Assembly: GCA_905181645.1 (NCBI GenBank)
Contig: CAJIYN010000002.1
Span: 387,785-451,784 of the forward strand
Length of the DNA stretch: 64,000 bases
Origin: an uncultured SAR86 cluster bacterium
GTDB taxonomy: Bacteria > Pseudomonadota > Gammaproteobacteria > Magnimaribacterales > D2472
Reading direction: 5' to 3'
Shown: piece after piece, positions 48,505-58,985 of the stretch
How the letters are laid out: each line of letters begins with the position of its first letter
Position numbering within the stretch: position 1 is the stretch's first letter
The notes under the pieces: generated by a model
What the model was told of the DNA's origin: nothing
What the model saw: the letters and a program-made list of their open reading frames with translations, nothing else
Databases searched by the model: none
Program-made: the position numbers and the translations under genes

Positions 48505-48560
48505 CGTGTAACTTTCGTGTAACTCTTACCTTCTATTTCTTGTTCTGCCCATGTGTAACT
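48505..48560. repeat. Arm-like direct repeats of distal cassette (CGTGTAACT)
   Basis: CGTGTAACT occurs at 48505-48513 and 48516-48524, exactly 11 bp apart, and TGTGTAACT at 48552-48560. The first lies 19 bp from repeat C1. The spacing of one helical turn, and the same layout with a different word next to C2, suggest binding sites for a recombinase or excisionase. Confidence 0.5.
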
Positions 48561-48565
48561 TCATT

Positions 48566-49194
48566 TCAACTCTGTGTTTCGCACCTTAATGCATTACTGG
48601 TGTTACTTAATGCTGTTGGATGAACCCACCATATCCACATCAGGTTCAATAGTTAGACATTCACAGACTAAGATACAGCGGTAATCACTGCAATGGTTCC
48701 ACCCATCATATTGCCAAGTGTCTTCCTATTCTTTCTTTTCCGATGGCTGTTTTGTTCTTATGACTCTTAAAATCACCGTAACCCAAAGTAATAGATAAAA
48801 ATCCGAAAACCAAAAGCACGATATATTGCGTATTACTATTCAAGAAATAGATTGCAGCTAATACCCACATTCCTATTCCTGAAAAAATCATTAAACAAAT
48901 AGCAATCCAATCCAAAATAGTTGCAACTCCTTTTCTATTTCTTGCAAAGCGCATTCCTGCAAAAGCCAAATAGAAAGAAAAGATAGCTATAAGAAACAAA
49001 AAGATATTACTGCTGATAATTGACATTGGAATAGCTGTTAAGAAGATAGTAGCCATACCCCAGAAATATGTTCTACCTGAAAGCACATGGAGTTTTTTAC
49101 CTTTCTCAGATGAAACTGCCAGAGCAGCACAAAGCAGAGCAATTGTTCCAGCTAGGATATGTATTGGTAATAGAATTTGTATTTTCATTCCCAC
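48566..49194 (-). CDS. DUF2306-like membrane protein, cargo of guaA-linked unit (frameshift near C-terminus)
   Basis: The main frame has five hydrophobic segments: IQILLPIHILAGTIALLCAALAV, SGRTYFWGMATIFLTAIPMSI, NIFLFLIAIFSFYLAFAGMRFA, LDWIAICLMIFSGIGMWVLAAIYFL and YIVLLVFGFLSITLGYGD. HILAGTIAL and HxxxGRxYFWGM fit DUF2306-type proteins. After a break near 48712 it may continue NMMGGTIAVITAV and end at about 48566. The start is GTG 49194 or ATG 49188, both inside the guaA-like repeat C2: the repeat's GAGTGGGAATG supplies the start codon. No own promoter is evident, so expression would rely on guaBA read-through. Confidence 0.68.
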
Positions 49195-49238
49195 TCAATA
49201 GTTGCAGATTTCGAACCCCTATAAACAAAGGGATACAG
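49181..49238. repeat. att-like repeat C2, internal
   Basis: ATTTTCATT - CCCACTC - AATAGTTGC followed by AGATTTCGAACCCCTATAAAC and AAAGGGATACAG. The first 22 bp (CCCACTCAATAGTTGCAGATTT) are identical to C1. The following part differs in sequence but keeps the spacing and the GGG/CCC inverted pair (CCCCT...AAGGG), which suggests a conserved recognition structure. Its left edge overlaps the start codon of the DUF2306-like gene. Confidence 0.72.
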
Positions 49239-49253
49239 AGGTGCAAAAAAGTA

Positions 49254-49336
49254 GTTTGTCATAAGTTTGTCACTACATTTCTTTGTTTTCAATCTCATAT
49301 CCCTCATTTTAACCCATTTTGTGACAAGGTTTGTCA
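49254..49336. repeat. Arm-like direct repeats of proximal cassette (GTTTGTCA)
   Basis: GTTTGTCA occurs at 49254-49261 and 49265-49272, again exactly 11 bp apart, and at 49329-49336, with an inverted GTGACAA at 49321. The first copy lies 16 bp from C2. The remaining 110 bp up to the DUF418 gene stop shows no gene. The layout copies that beside C1 but uses a different word, as expected if each unit had its own recombinase. Confidence 0.5.
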
Positions 49337-49448
49337 GGAAGTAAACAAGGTTTTTCCCACTTTGAACCTATAAACCGAAAGGATAACTATCATTTTGGTA
49401 TGAAGACTAAATAAAAATGAGACCCATTTGTTCTACAGAACAAATATA

Positions 49449-50499
49449 TTAACCAGTTAATTTTCGCATTAGTGATTCAAATATTCCTCGACTAAACCAT
49501 CGCGACCAAAAAAATGCATATATAGTTCCTAAAATACAAAATATTAGTGCAGCAAAGAACGCTTGTGATGAAGTTTGGCTGCCAGTCAGTCCAAGAGCAT
49601 CAACAAACCCTAAACCGACAACGATATGAAGGATGTATAAAGTAAGTGTTTGAGTCCCAGCAGGAGAGATTAAATGATAAACGTTACTATCTTTAAATCT
49701 CTCGGATGCCATTAGACAAAGACCAATAACAAGAGAAGCTGCGCCAGTAGCCGCTAAAACATAAAGTGGCATTGGTGGCATCGAATCAGTCATAACCAAA
49801 AACTGAAGTTCCGAATCAATAGGGATTAAATAGCTTGAGAGTATAAAACTCATAACTTCTGCAAATAGAATGGCAGTCAACCCCCATGCAATCATCTTAA
49901 CCTGGACTTGTCTTTCTCTTAATGAAACGCGACTCAAAAGAATGCCAAACAAGAAAAATCCTAACCACGGTAAAATTGGATGGAATCCATTAAAAAAAAG
50001 ATTGCGGATGAATCCGTCAATTGTCCAGAATCCAGAATAGGTAAGTTCTTCAAAATTCCAACCTGCTTCGTAGTCAATGGATAAAATCATACAAAAATAA
50101 ACTACATTGAGAAGACCTATAACCCCAATCAACATTCGATTACTTAATGGGAGTAACAAAACACCAAAGAAGAAGTAGAAGGCATAGTAATGCAAAATAT
50201 CTCCCTCGAAAATAGACATATTTAAAAGACCTAGAATCAGTAAGAATATTGCTCTCTTTATAATGATGTTTACTGTCTGACTCTCTCTCTTAAAACTAGA
50301 TAGTCCACCCAATACCTGCGAGAACTACAAAGGTAGCAGAAGCACGACCCTGTAATTGCCCTATAAGTTCATTAAAGAATCCCCCATTGCTTTGAACTCC
50401 ATATGACATGGCAACATCAAAATTAACAATAACCATACCTATAAAAGCAAAGTATCGAGCAATATCTAAACCAATTAATCGAGTGCTCATAAGATTCAT
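49449..50499 (-). CDS. DUF418-like membrane protein, cargo of guaA-linked unit (one frameshift)
   Basis: The N-terminal ORF reads STRLIGLDIARYFAFIGMVIVNFDVAMSYG with GRASATFVVLAGIGWTI. After a break near 50300 the second ORF continues with eight hydrophobic segments, PWLGFFLFGILLSR, and a C-terminal PAGTQTLTLYILHIVVGLGF followed by FWSRWFSRGIFESLMRKLTG, the YeiB/DUF418 signature. About 350 residues, normal length. The family is related to acyltransferase-3-like integral membrane proteins. ATG at 50499 lies only 14 nt from the left edge of repeat C3, in the same direction as guaA, so it can be transcribed from the guaBA operon. Confidence 0.8.
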
Positions 50500-50505
50500 T
50501 TTATT

Positions 50506-50553
50506 ACCGATCAATAGTCGCAGATTTACAGAGCCTTATAGACAAAGGGCTAC
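50506..50553. repeat. att-like repeat C3, next to guaA
   Basis: ACCGATC - AATAGTCGC followed by AGATTTACAGAGCC and TTATAGACAAAGGGCTAC. The tract from AATAGT to GGGCTAC matches C1 at all but two positions. The overlap word is degenerate (ACCGATC rather than CCCACTC), so this site may be inactive. Only about 15 bp separate it from the guaA boundary site. Confidence 0.68.
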
Positions 50554-50561
50554 TGCTATTT

Positions 50562-50586
50562 GCAACTATTCCCACTCAATAGTGGC
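50562..50586. repeat. Core-type att site at the guaA 3' end (attL-like)
   Basis: GCAACTATT - CCCACTC - AATAGTGGC: two 9-bp inverted arms with one mismatch around a 7-bp overlap. The left arm is outside guaA; the overlap and right arm encode the last GuaA residues (ATIEWE). This is the standard architecture of tyrosine-recombinase targets. Joining the outer arms of this site and C1 would regenerate a perfect guaA end with its stop codon, and the two inner arms GCAACTATT and AATAGTTGC are exact inverted repeats. Confidence 0.75.
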
Positions 50587-52096
50587 TGGAGGTTTGCTGG
50601 AAATATCGTAAACCACCCTACTCACATCCTCTATCTCATTAACAATTCTGTTTGAAACATGTTCTAAAAAATCATATGGAAGATGAGCCCATCTAGCTGT
50701 CATGAAATCAACGGTTTCCACTGCTCTTAATGCAATGACTTCAGCGTAGCGTCTTTCGTCACCTACTACACCGACAGATTTAACGGGCAAGGTAGACAGC
50801 GAAAGCTTGGCTAACTTTGTCATATAAATCGGCTTTAATAAGCTCTTGTATGAAAATATGTAGTCTGCTTCTTGAAGGACTGCTGTTTTCTCTTTGGTTA
50901 CTTCACCAAGAATTCTGACACCTAAACCAGGACCAGGAAAAGGATGGCGATAAAGCATCTCAGGAGATAACCCTAATGATTTTCCAATTTTTCTAACCTC
51001 ATCTTTAAAAAGATCTCTAAGAGGTTCTACTAAATCCATTTTCATTTCCTCTGGCAGTCCACCAACATTGTGATGAGACTTAATAACCCTCGCTTCTTTT
51101 GATTCAGATCCAGATGATTCTATAACATCAGGATAGATAGTTCCTTGAGCTAAAAAATGTACGTCTTTAATTTTTATAGCCTCAGCATCAAAGACATCAA
51201 TAAAGGTTCTTCCAATAATCTTGCGCTTCTGTTCAGGATCTTCAACGCCTTTTAAGTGACGTAAAAAAGCTTCTTCGCTGTCAGACTTAATAACATTAAG
51301 GTTCATATTCTCTTTAAAGGTTTGCATGACTTCAACTGCCTCACCTTTTCTTAACAAACCATTATCAACAAAGACACATACCAACTTCTTTCCGATAGCT
51401 TGATGTAATAAAGCTGCGGTAACTGATGAATCCACCCCGCCAGATAAACCTAATAAGACTTTATTGTCACCAACTTGTTGTTTTATCTCTTCAATTCTTT
51501 GGCTAATAAGGTCATCCATCTTCCAGTCGTTGCGAGCGTTACAAACTTTAAAAATAAAGTTTTCTAAAATCACTTTTCCAGACTCTGTATGGGTAACTTC
51601 AGGATGAAATTGCAATGCAAAAATAGGCTTAGAGTTATGTTGCATAGCAGCTATAGGGGCTGATGCTGTCGATGCTACTAAGGTGAAATCATCTGGTATA
51701 TCTTGAACCTGATCTCCGTGACTCATCCAAACATTTAATGTTGTATCTAAATCTGAAAATAAAAAAGTTTTTGTTTCAATCAATTAAAGTTTTACCAAAC
51801 TCTCTTTGATTAGATATTTCAACCTTACCACCCAATTGATGTACAATTAGTTGCATGCCGTAACATATTCCAAGAATTGGTATCTTTAATTCAAATATTT
51901 TTTGATCAATTTTAGGTGTGCGAGATTTGTGAACACTAGCAGGTCCTCCAGAAAAAATAATTCCTGAAGGTAAGTTCACTTTAATTTTACTTATAAGATT
52001 TCTATTACTTACAATTTCACAGTATACACCAGCTTCTCTAACTCTTCTTGCTATCAGCTGGGTAACCTGTGAACCAAAATCAACTATGTAGATCAA
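50566..52096 (-). CDS. guaA: GMP synthase, glutamine-hydrolysing (one frameshift)
   Basis: Amidates XMP to GMP. The N-terminal glutamine amidotransferase begins [21 protein letters not shown] and has the nucleophile motif GICYGMQL. A break near 51780 separates it from [11 protein letters not shown]. The ATP pyrophosphatase has [17 protein letters not shown] and the C-terminal domain ends PPATIEWE, the usual GuaA terminus. About 510 residues. The start is TTG at 52096 or nearby, after AGAGG. The last 8 codons form the right part of a recombinase core site shared with downstream repeats. GuaB lies upstream on the same strand. Confidence 0.92.
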
Positions 52097-52163
52097 AAAA
52101 AACCTCTTTTATTTGCTATACGAAATTTTTGCTTTAGCATCCATAATTAAAAAAATTTAAGTG

Positions 52164-53609
<1,446 letters not shown>

Positions 53610-53615
53610 GAAGGA

Positions 53616-54268
53616 TTATAACCAAGACCGAGAAGAAAAAAAAGTACCTAATCGATTCCTAATAACTTTATGTTGTTGCAGGCTTAGTTTCCACTTAGGG
53701 TTACTCTTACAATAATTGATAGTGTCTAGCGTATTTTGCTCACTTTTCTCAGAGTCCATAGGTTGTAAAAAATAATGGTCAAAAATAAGATTTTGTAATT
53801 GATCTAGCTTTAACTCTTCTTGAGGAAAGACAACTTTTAATTCATTACCTTTAAAAACTTTTAATACTGAGCCTGATTTAGGAGAAACACAGATCCAATC
53901 TATAGCAAAATCTATTTCAATAGTTCCATTAGTTTCAATTGCTGTTTCAAATCGATTCCCTTTAGTGATTAATTCTTTATCTAGCTGAAGCATAGGCTCG
54001 CCGCCAGTAAAGACAATGTAGCCATTTTCTTTTGAAGACCAGATCTCATTTATTTTTTTGCCAAATCTTGGGCCTCATAACGTCCTCCTAGGGTGCCATC
54101 CACCCCCACAAAATCAGTGTCACAAAAATCACAGATGCTAGTACCGCGGCGCGCCTCACTACCAGTCCAAAGATTACAGCCTGCAAAACGACAAAAAACT
54201 GCAGGTCGTCCAGCTTGTCGGCCTTCACCTTGGAGGGTATAAAAAATTTCTTTAACAGCATACATCAT
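53616..54268 (-). CDS. queE: 7-carboxy-7-deazaguanine synthase, radical SAM (frameshifted)
   Basis: Queuosine/7-deazaguanine pathway enzyme. The N-terminal ORF has VKEIFYTLQGEGRQAGRPAVFCRFAGCNLWTG and CDFCDTDFVG, the cluster cysteines in the QueE-specific C-x14-CxxC pattern. After a break at about 54000-54050 the second ORF has RFETAIETNGTIEIDFAIDWICVSPKSGS and ends near QQHKVIRNRLGT. About 215 residues. It overlaps queC by ATGA. The stretch 54060-54440, covering this N-terminus and the queC C-terminus, is 45-53% G+C by direct count, much above the background. Confidence 0.87.
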
Positions 54269-54904
54269 CAGATTTGCACGTAAGGCACTGGGTCTGTGAG
54301 ACCCATTTTAGCAAAAGCGTCTAAACGCTCAACACAAGAACCACATTGACCACAGGCTTTTTCTTGACCCAAGTAGCAGGTCCAAGTTTGGCGGTAATCT
54401 AAACCCATGTCTACGCCTGCTTGCAGAATAGCTTGTTTAGTTGCATGTAAAAAAGGGCTGATGATTTGCACCAATGTTTACTGCATTCATTGCAGATAAA
54501 AACTCAGGTCTACAATCTGGATAAATAAAATGATCTCCAGCATGAGCTCCATACCAAACTTCGTCAATATTATGAGCAATAGAGTAGGCAATAGCATATG
54601 ACATAAAGATCATATTTCTATTAGGAACAATAGTGGACTTCATAGACTCCTCTTTGTAACTCCCGTGCGGTATCTTATTATCTTTATCTACCAAGGATGA
54701 TGATCCAAAAATACTTAACGGATCGCCAATATCAATCAGAGTATGTTCTAAGCCTAACTCTCTACAATTATCCTTAGCAAAGTTAATTTCTTTTATATGC
54801 TTTTGACCATAAAAAAATAGACAATCCATACAAACCAAAAACATACCAATAGTCCAATACAAAGGATGACATCCTCCAGAATAGATAAGGGTTATTTTTT
54901 TCAC
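54268..54904 (-). CDS. queC: 7-cyano-7-deazaguanine synthase (frameshifted; PP-loop garbled)
   Basis: Converts CDG to preQ0 with ammonia and ATP. LIYSGG is followed by a garbled stretch (CHPLYW) where the family has MDS(T/S), so the ATP PP-loop has lost several bases. It continues CLFFYGQKHIKEINFAKD, IVPNRNMIFMSYAIAYSI, HAGDHFIYPDCRPEFLSAMN, and in the second ORF CYLGQEKACGQCGSCVERLDAF, the zinc cysteines (CxxCxxC). About 212 residues. The damage to an otherwise well-kept gene is probably a sequencing deletion. It lies between phhB and queE with short overlaps on both sides. Confidence 0.86.
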
Positions 54905-55245
54905 TTTTCTGAATATAGACTATCTGTTTTAGAAGCACATATAAAATCATTTTTATGCAGTCCTTCTATTTTGTGAGACCACCATAAGACAGTAACTTTG
55001 CCCCACTCTAGGACTATTTTAGGATGATGATCTTCTTCATCAGCTATTTTAGTTAGGTTATTGGTAAAATTTATAGCGCCTTGGTAATCCTTAAAACTAA
55101 ATACTTTTTTTAATTGTTGCATAGGGCTGTGAAGTAAAGTCCATCCCATAAGATCAGGTATAAGGGTATTAATTTCAGCTTCAGATAACTTTGGAGCATC
55201 TATTCTGCATGCCTCACAAGATTGTTCAGATAAATTAACCACCAA
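54901..55245 (-). CDS. phhB: 4a-hydroxytetrahydrobiopterin dehydratase (PCD/DCoH)
   Basis: 114 residues, intact. IPDLMGWTLLHSPMQQLKKVFSFKDYQGAINFTNNLTKIADEEDHHPKIVLEWGKVTVLWWSHKI contains the catalytic histidine motif EDHHPxI and the later SHKIEGL. It regenerates pterin cofactor after aromatic hydroxylation, but no phenylalanine hydroxylase is nearby; some bacterial PCDs instead act with molybdopterin. The start is TTG at 55245 or GTG at 55242. The 5' end overlaps fumC by about 10 nt and the 3' end overlaps queC by 4 nt. Confidence 0.9.
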   Translation of the reverse strand: MVVNLSEQSCEACRIDAPKLSEAEINTLIPDLMGWTLLHSPMQQLKKVFSFKDYQGAINFTNNLTKIADEEDHHPKIVLEWGKVTVLWWSHKIEGLHKNDFICASKTDSLYSEK

Positions 55246-56611
55246 TACCGCCTTTAGTTAGTTTTGCAGGATTAAGTAATTTTTTTAATTCAGATTTGCT
55301 CATCCCTGTTTCCTCATGTGCAACATCAATAATTGCTCTTTTTTCTTTGTAAGCTTTTTTAGCAATTGCAGCACCACTGCTTTTGAATCCGCCTAGCTTC
55401 TCGCTGTAACTAATATTGGATTTTTAGATAGGGACTCATCTATATTTTTTGAATTAACTTTGAATGTCTTGATGGCCTTATTTGCAAGGAGAGGCATAGC
55501 ATTTCCAAGCAGATTAATGCTTTTAAGAAGATTGTAAGCAACTACTGGCAGCATGACATTTAACTGAAAATTACCACTTTGTCCTGCAACAGTGATGCTA
55601 GTATCATTTCCAATAACATCTGCGCAAGCCATTGTAACAGCCTCAGGAATAACAGGATTAACTTTGCCTGGCATAATGCTACTTCCAGGCTGCAAGGCTT
55701 CTAGTTCAATCTCACCAAGACCTGTTAATGGGCCGCTATTCATCCATCTCAAATCATTAGAAATTTTCATTAATACAATACTTTGTTTTTTAATGCTGAA
55801 GATAGTGATAATTTTTTAAACTCAACTATTCTTGAAAGAAATTTTTGGCAGTGTTTTGTTTAAAATTACTAAGTTTTATTATTCATTATTTCGACCATAC
55901 ATCTGTGTAGCATACTCACGCCATTCCTGTGCCAATTGCTGTTCCTCCTTGAGGCTATTTAAATGATCTCGATTACTGTTGATAATGATCTTGATTTTAA
56001 GCTTCTAATTGAGCCTTCCATCCAGATAACTCTTGAGAAAACTCAATAGGCATAGCATCCATAAGATGTGTACGACCGGTTTTAATATGGTGGTCTACCG
56101 TCTTTGCCTTTGCAACGATTAGATGCTCTAGAGCCGGCATCAATAATCTTTGAGTATCTAGAAGCGCAGAAATACAGATTGCGGTAGGTATAACATCATT
56201 ACTGCTCTGGCTCATATTCACATGGTCATTAGCATCAATTGATAATTTTGAAGCTTTTGAAGCAACATTTGCAATAACTTCATTAGCATTCATATTAGTA
56301 CTGGTTCCTGATCCGGTTTGAAATACATCTAAAGGGAATGAATCGTCATAAAGACCCTTAATTACATCTTTTGATGCTGCTTTTATTGGTGCAGCTTTTT
56401 TTGCAGTTAATAATTTTAATTTCTGATTAGCTGAAGCTGCAGAAAATTTGATAATCCCAAGAGCTTCAATAAAAGATCTGCCAAAAGGAAAAGCAAATTT
56501 AATTCCACTAATTGTAAAATTATCTAAAGCTCTTTGTGTTTGAGGTCCCCATAAGGCGTTTTGAGGTACCTTTACTTCTCCTAGACTATCTTTTTCAATT
56601 CTATATTTCAT
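55235..56611 (-). CDS. fumC: Fumarate hydratase class II (badly frameshifted, degraded middle)
   Basis: TCA-cycle fumarase. The N-terminal ORF has GEVKVPQNALWGPQTQRALDNFTISG, FQTGSGTSTNMNANEVIA, NDHVNMSQSSNDVIPTAI and KTGRTHLMDAMPIEFSQELSGW. The C-terminal ORF has the catalytic loop GSSIMPGKVNPVIPEAVTM. The end is readable as EKRAIIDVAHEETGMSKSELKKLLNPAKLTKGGIGG in a third frame, with a stop at 55235. The 55771-55996 section shows no coherent fumarase frame apart from QGGTAIGTGM and SALKNKV, so it holds several indels. About 460 residues if whole. Confidence 0.86.
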
Positions 56612-56670
56612 AATAATGTCTTTATTTGTTATCCTATTTTAACATTCATTAGTTCTAAGGGGGATATACA

Positions 56671-57479
56671 ATGTCAAATGTTACACCTATAAAAATTGAT
56701 ATCGCAGACGGAAGGCTTCCTGTAAAAGGCAAAGGTCTAGAAATGACTGAATTTGCTAATGTTGCAGAGCTTAGAAGAAACCAATTAGAAAAATTAGCTG
56801 CTGGATTCAGAATGTTTGCTTATTTTGGTTTTAATGAGGGTGTTGCTGGGCATATTACTCTTAGGGATCCAGAATTTAATGATCATTTTTGGGTTAATCC
56901 TCTTGGTGTGCATTTTTCTCAAATATCTGTTTCAGATTTAATATTAGTTAATCATGATGGAAAAGTAGTTCAAGGAGACAAAGACGTTAATGTTGCTGCC
57001 TTTGCTATTCACTCAAGATTGCATGCTGCTAGACCAGATGTTAATGCAGCAGCTCACTCTCATTCAATGTATGGAAAAACATTTTCAACCTTAGGAAAGC
57101 CTCTTGATCCTATATCTCAAGATGCATGTGCATTTTATGAAACTCAAGGATTGTATAAAGACTTATCACCTATAATCAAGAAGTTAATGAAGGTGATGAA
57201 ATAGCTAAAACACTTGGTGACAATAAAGTTATTATTCTTCAAAATCATGGAATTCTAACAACAGGGCCATCTGTTGATATAGCTTTATGGTTTTATATGT
57301 CTATGGAAAGATGTTGCCAAGCACAGCTTATGGCAGAAGCCTCAGGGAGTCCTATATTAATTTCTCACGATACTGCAGTAAAAACAAGAAACTTTATAGC
57401 AAATGATGTGGCAGCTTGGGCAAGCTACCAACCAGCATTTGATATGATTGTTAAAAAAGAACCAGATTTACTAGATTAG
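56671..57479 (+). CDS. Class II aldolase/adducin family protein (one frameshift)
   Basis: A zinc-dependent aldolase-fold protein. LRRNQLEKLAAGFRMFAYFGFNEGVAGHITLRDPEFNDHFWVNPLGVHF is the adducin N-terminal signature, with a catalytic glutamate and AAHSHSMYGKTFSTLGKP supplying two zinc histidines. After a break near 57200, LQNHGILTTGPSVDIALWFYMSMERCCQAQL supplies the third. About 265 residues. Bacterial members include decarboxylases and epimerases of unknown substrate; it is not a fuculose aldolase by close motif. RBS AGGGGG at 56657-56662 precedes the ATG at 56671. Divergent from fumC. Confidence 0.85.
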
Positions 57480-58908
57480 CCTACTGCGAATAATTACAGC
57501 TTTAGTCTCTAGGCATTCATCAATGCCATGCAACTCCGTGCTCTCTTCCGTTACCTGAGGCTTTATAGCCACCAAATGGTGCCGCACTTCCTCTTGCCCC
57601 GCCATTAATAATAATTTGACCAGCTCTAATTTTCTTAGCAACCTCATGTGCATGACTTGCTTCACCTTGAATGTATCCAGCTAGCCCATACTCAGTATCA
57701 TTAGCAATTTTAATTGCTTCCTCTTCTGTTTCATATTTGATCACACATAAAACTGGACCAAATATTTCTTCTGTTGCTATAGTCATATCATTGGTGACAT
57801 TTGCAAATACAGTAGGTTTCACGAAGTAACCTTTATCACAACCTTCTGGCTTTTCAGGCCCTCCTGCTACAAGAGTTGCACCCTCTTTAATACCAATCTC
57901 TATTAATCTTACAACTTTTTCATATTGAGCCTTGTTTGCTATTGGTCCCATTCTAAATTCACCCTGAGGATCTCCAACCGTCGTACCGTTTGCGGTTGCA
58001 GCGGCAATTTCAACAGCTTTATCATAGTTAGTTGATGAAACTAGCATCTTTGTAGGTGCATTACATGACTGTCCAGTATTGTTGAAAACAATGGCCAGCT
58101 CCACCTTTAACTGATTTTTCTAAATCAGCAACATCATCAAGAATAATATTTGAAGATTTACCTCCAAGTTCTTGATGAACTCTTTTTACTGATCCGAGGC
58201 AGCTTTAGAAATAAGAGCTCCTGCTCTTGTAGAGCCTGTAAATGACATCATGTCTACTTTTGAATGCTCAGACAAAGCTGCTCCAACTGTAGGCCCATAT
58301 CCATTCACAAGATTAAAAATTCCTGCTGGAACACCTGCTGCATCGAAAACTTCTGCAAGCAACATTGCGCAATAAGGAGAAATTTCACTTGGCTTGAGCA
58401 CCATGGTGCATCCACTAGCTAATGCTGCTGAAACTTTAGTGGTGATTTGATTCATAGGCCAGTTCCAAGGTGTAATCATTCCAATTACGCCAATTGGCTC
58501 TTTTCTAAGTATGTATGTACCTTCAGTTTTTTCAAATTCATAAGCTTCTAGAGCTTCTAAAGTGTCTTGAAAATTCCTAAGTCCCGTAGTGGCCTGAGCT
58601 GCACCTGAAAGCCACAAAGGGGCGCCCATTTCTTCAGAGATAGTGTCTACAAAATCTTGCATTCTGTTTTCGTATTCTGCGATAACCTTTTTTAATAGAT
58701 CTATACGCTCTTCTTTAGAGCTATGAGAAAATGTTTCAAAAGCATTCGAGGCTGCATTTACAGCAGAATCTATATCTTCTTTTGTTCCTGCTGCTACATG
58801 ACCAATAACTTCTTCATTAGCAGGATTAATGACTTCAATCTTCTCATTGGATGAGGATTGAACCCAAGCACCATTAATATAAAAATCTAATTTATCTTTC
58901 ATAACCAA
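57471..58908 (-). CDS. Aldehyde dehydrogenase family protein (two frameshifts)
   Basis: NAD(P)-dependent aldehyde oxidation. The start [34 protein letters not shown] and [39 protein letters not shown] give the Rossmann domain; [15 protein letters not shown] is the glycine loop. After a break at about 58110-58185, [15 protein letters not shown] carries the catalytic cysteine. [22 protein letters not shown] and [13 protein letters not shown] follow, and an adjacent frame supplies the end [18 protein letters not shown] at 57471. About 475 residues, normal. Convergent with the class II aldolase with 9-nt overlap. No specific substrate can be named. Confidence 0.9.
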
Positions 58909-58985
58909 AACTCCAAGGTATTAAATTAAAGGAATAAAATTATAATTCATTAACACGCATGCTATAAAGCAAAAATGCTAAAGAA

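Noticed and set aside
49205-49225. tRNA T-loop-like GGGTTCGAAATC on the minus strand in repeat C2
   Set aside because: No cloverleaf can be drawn, no anticodon arm or CCA end; the tract belongs to the att repeat.
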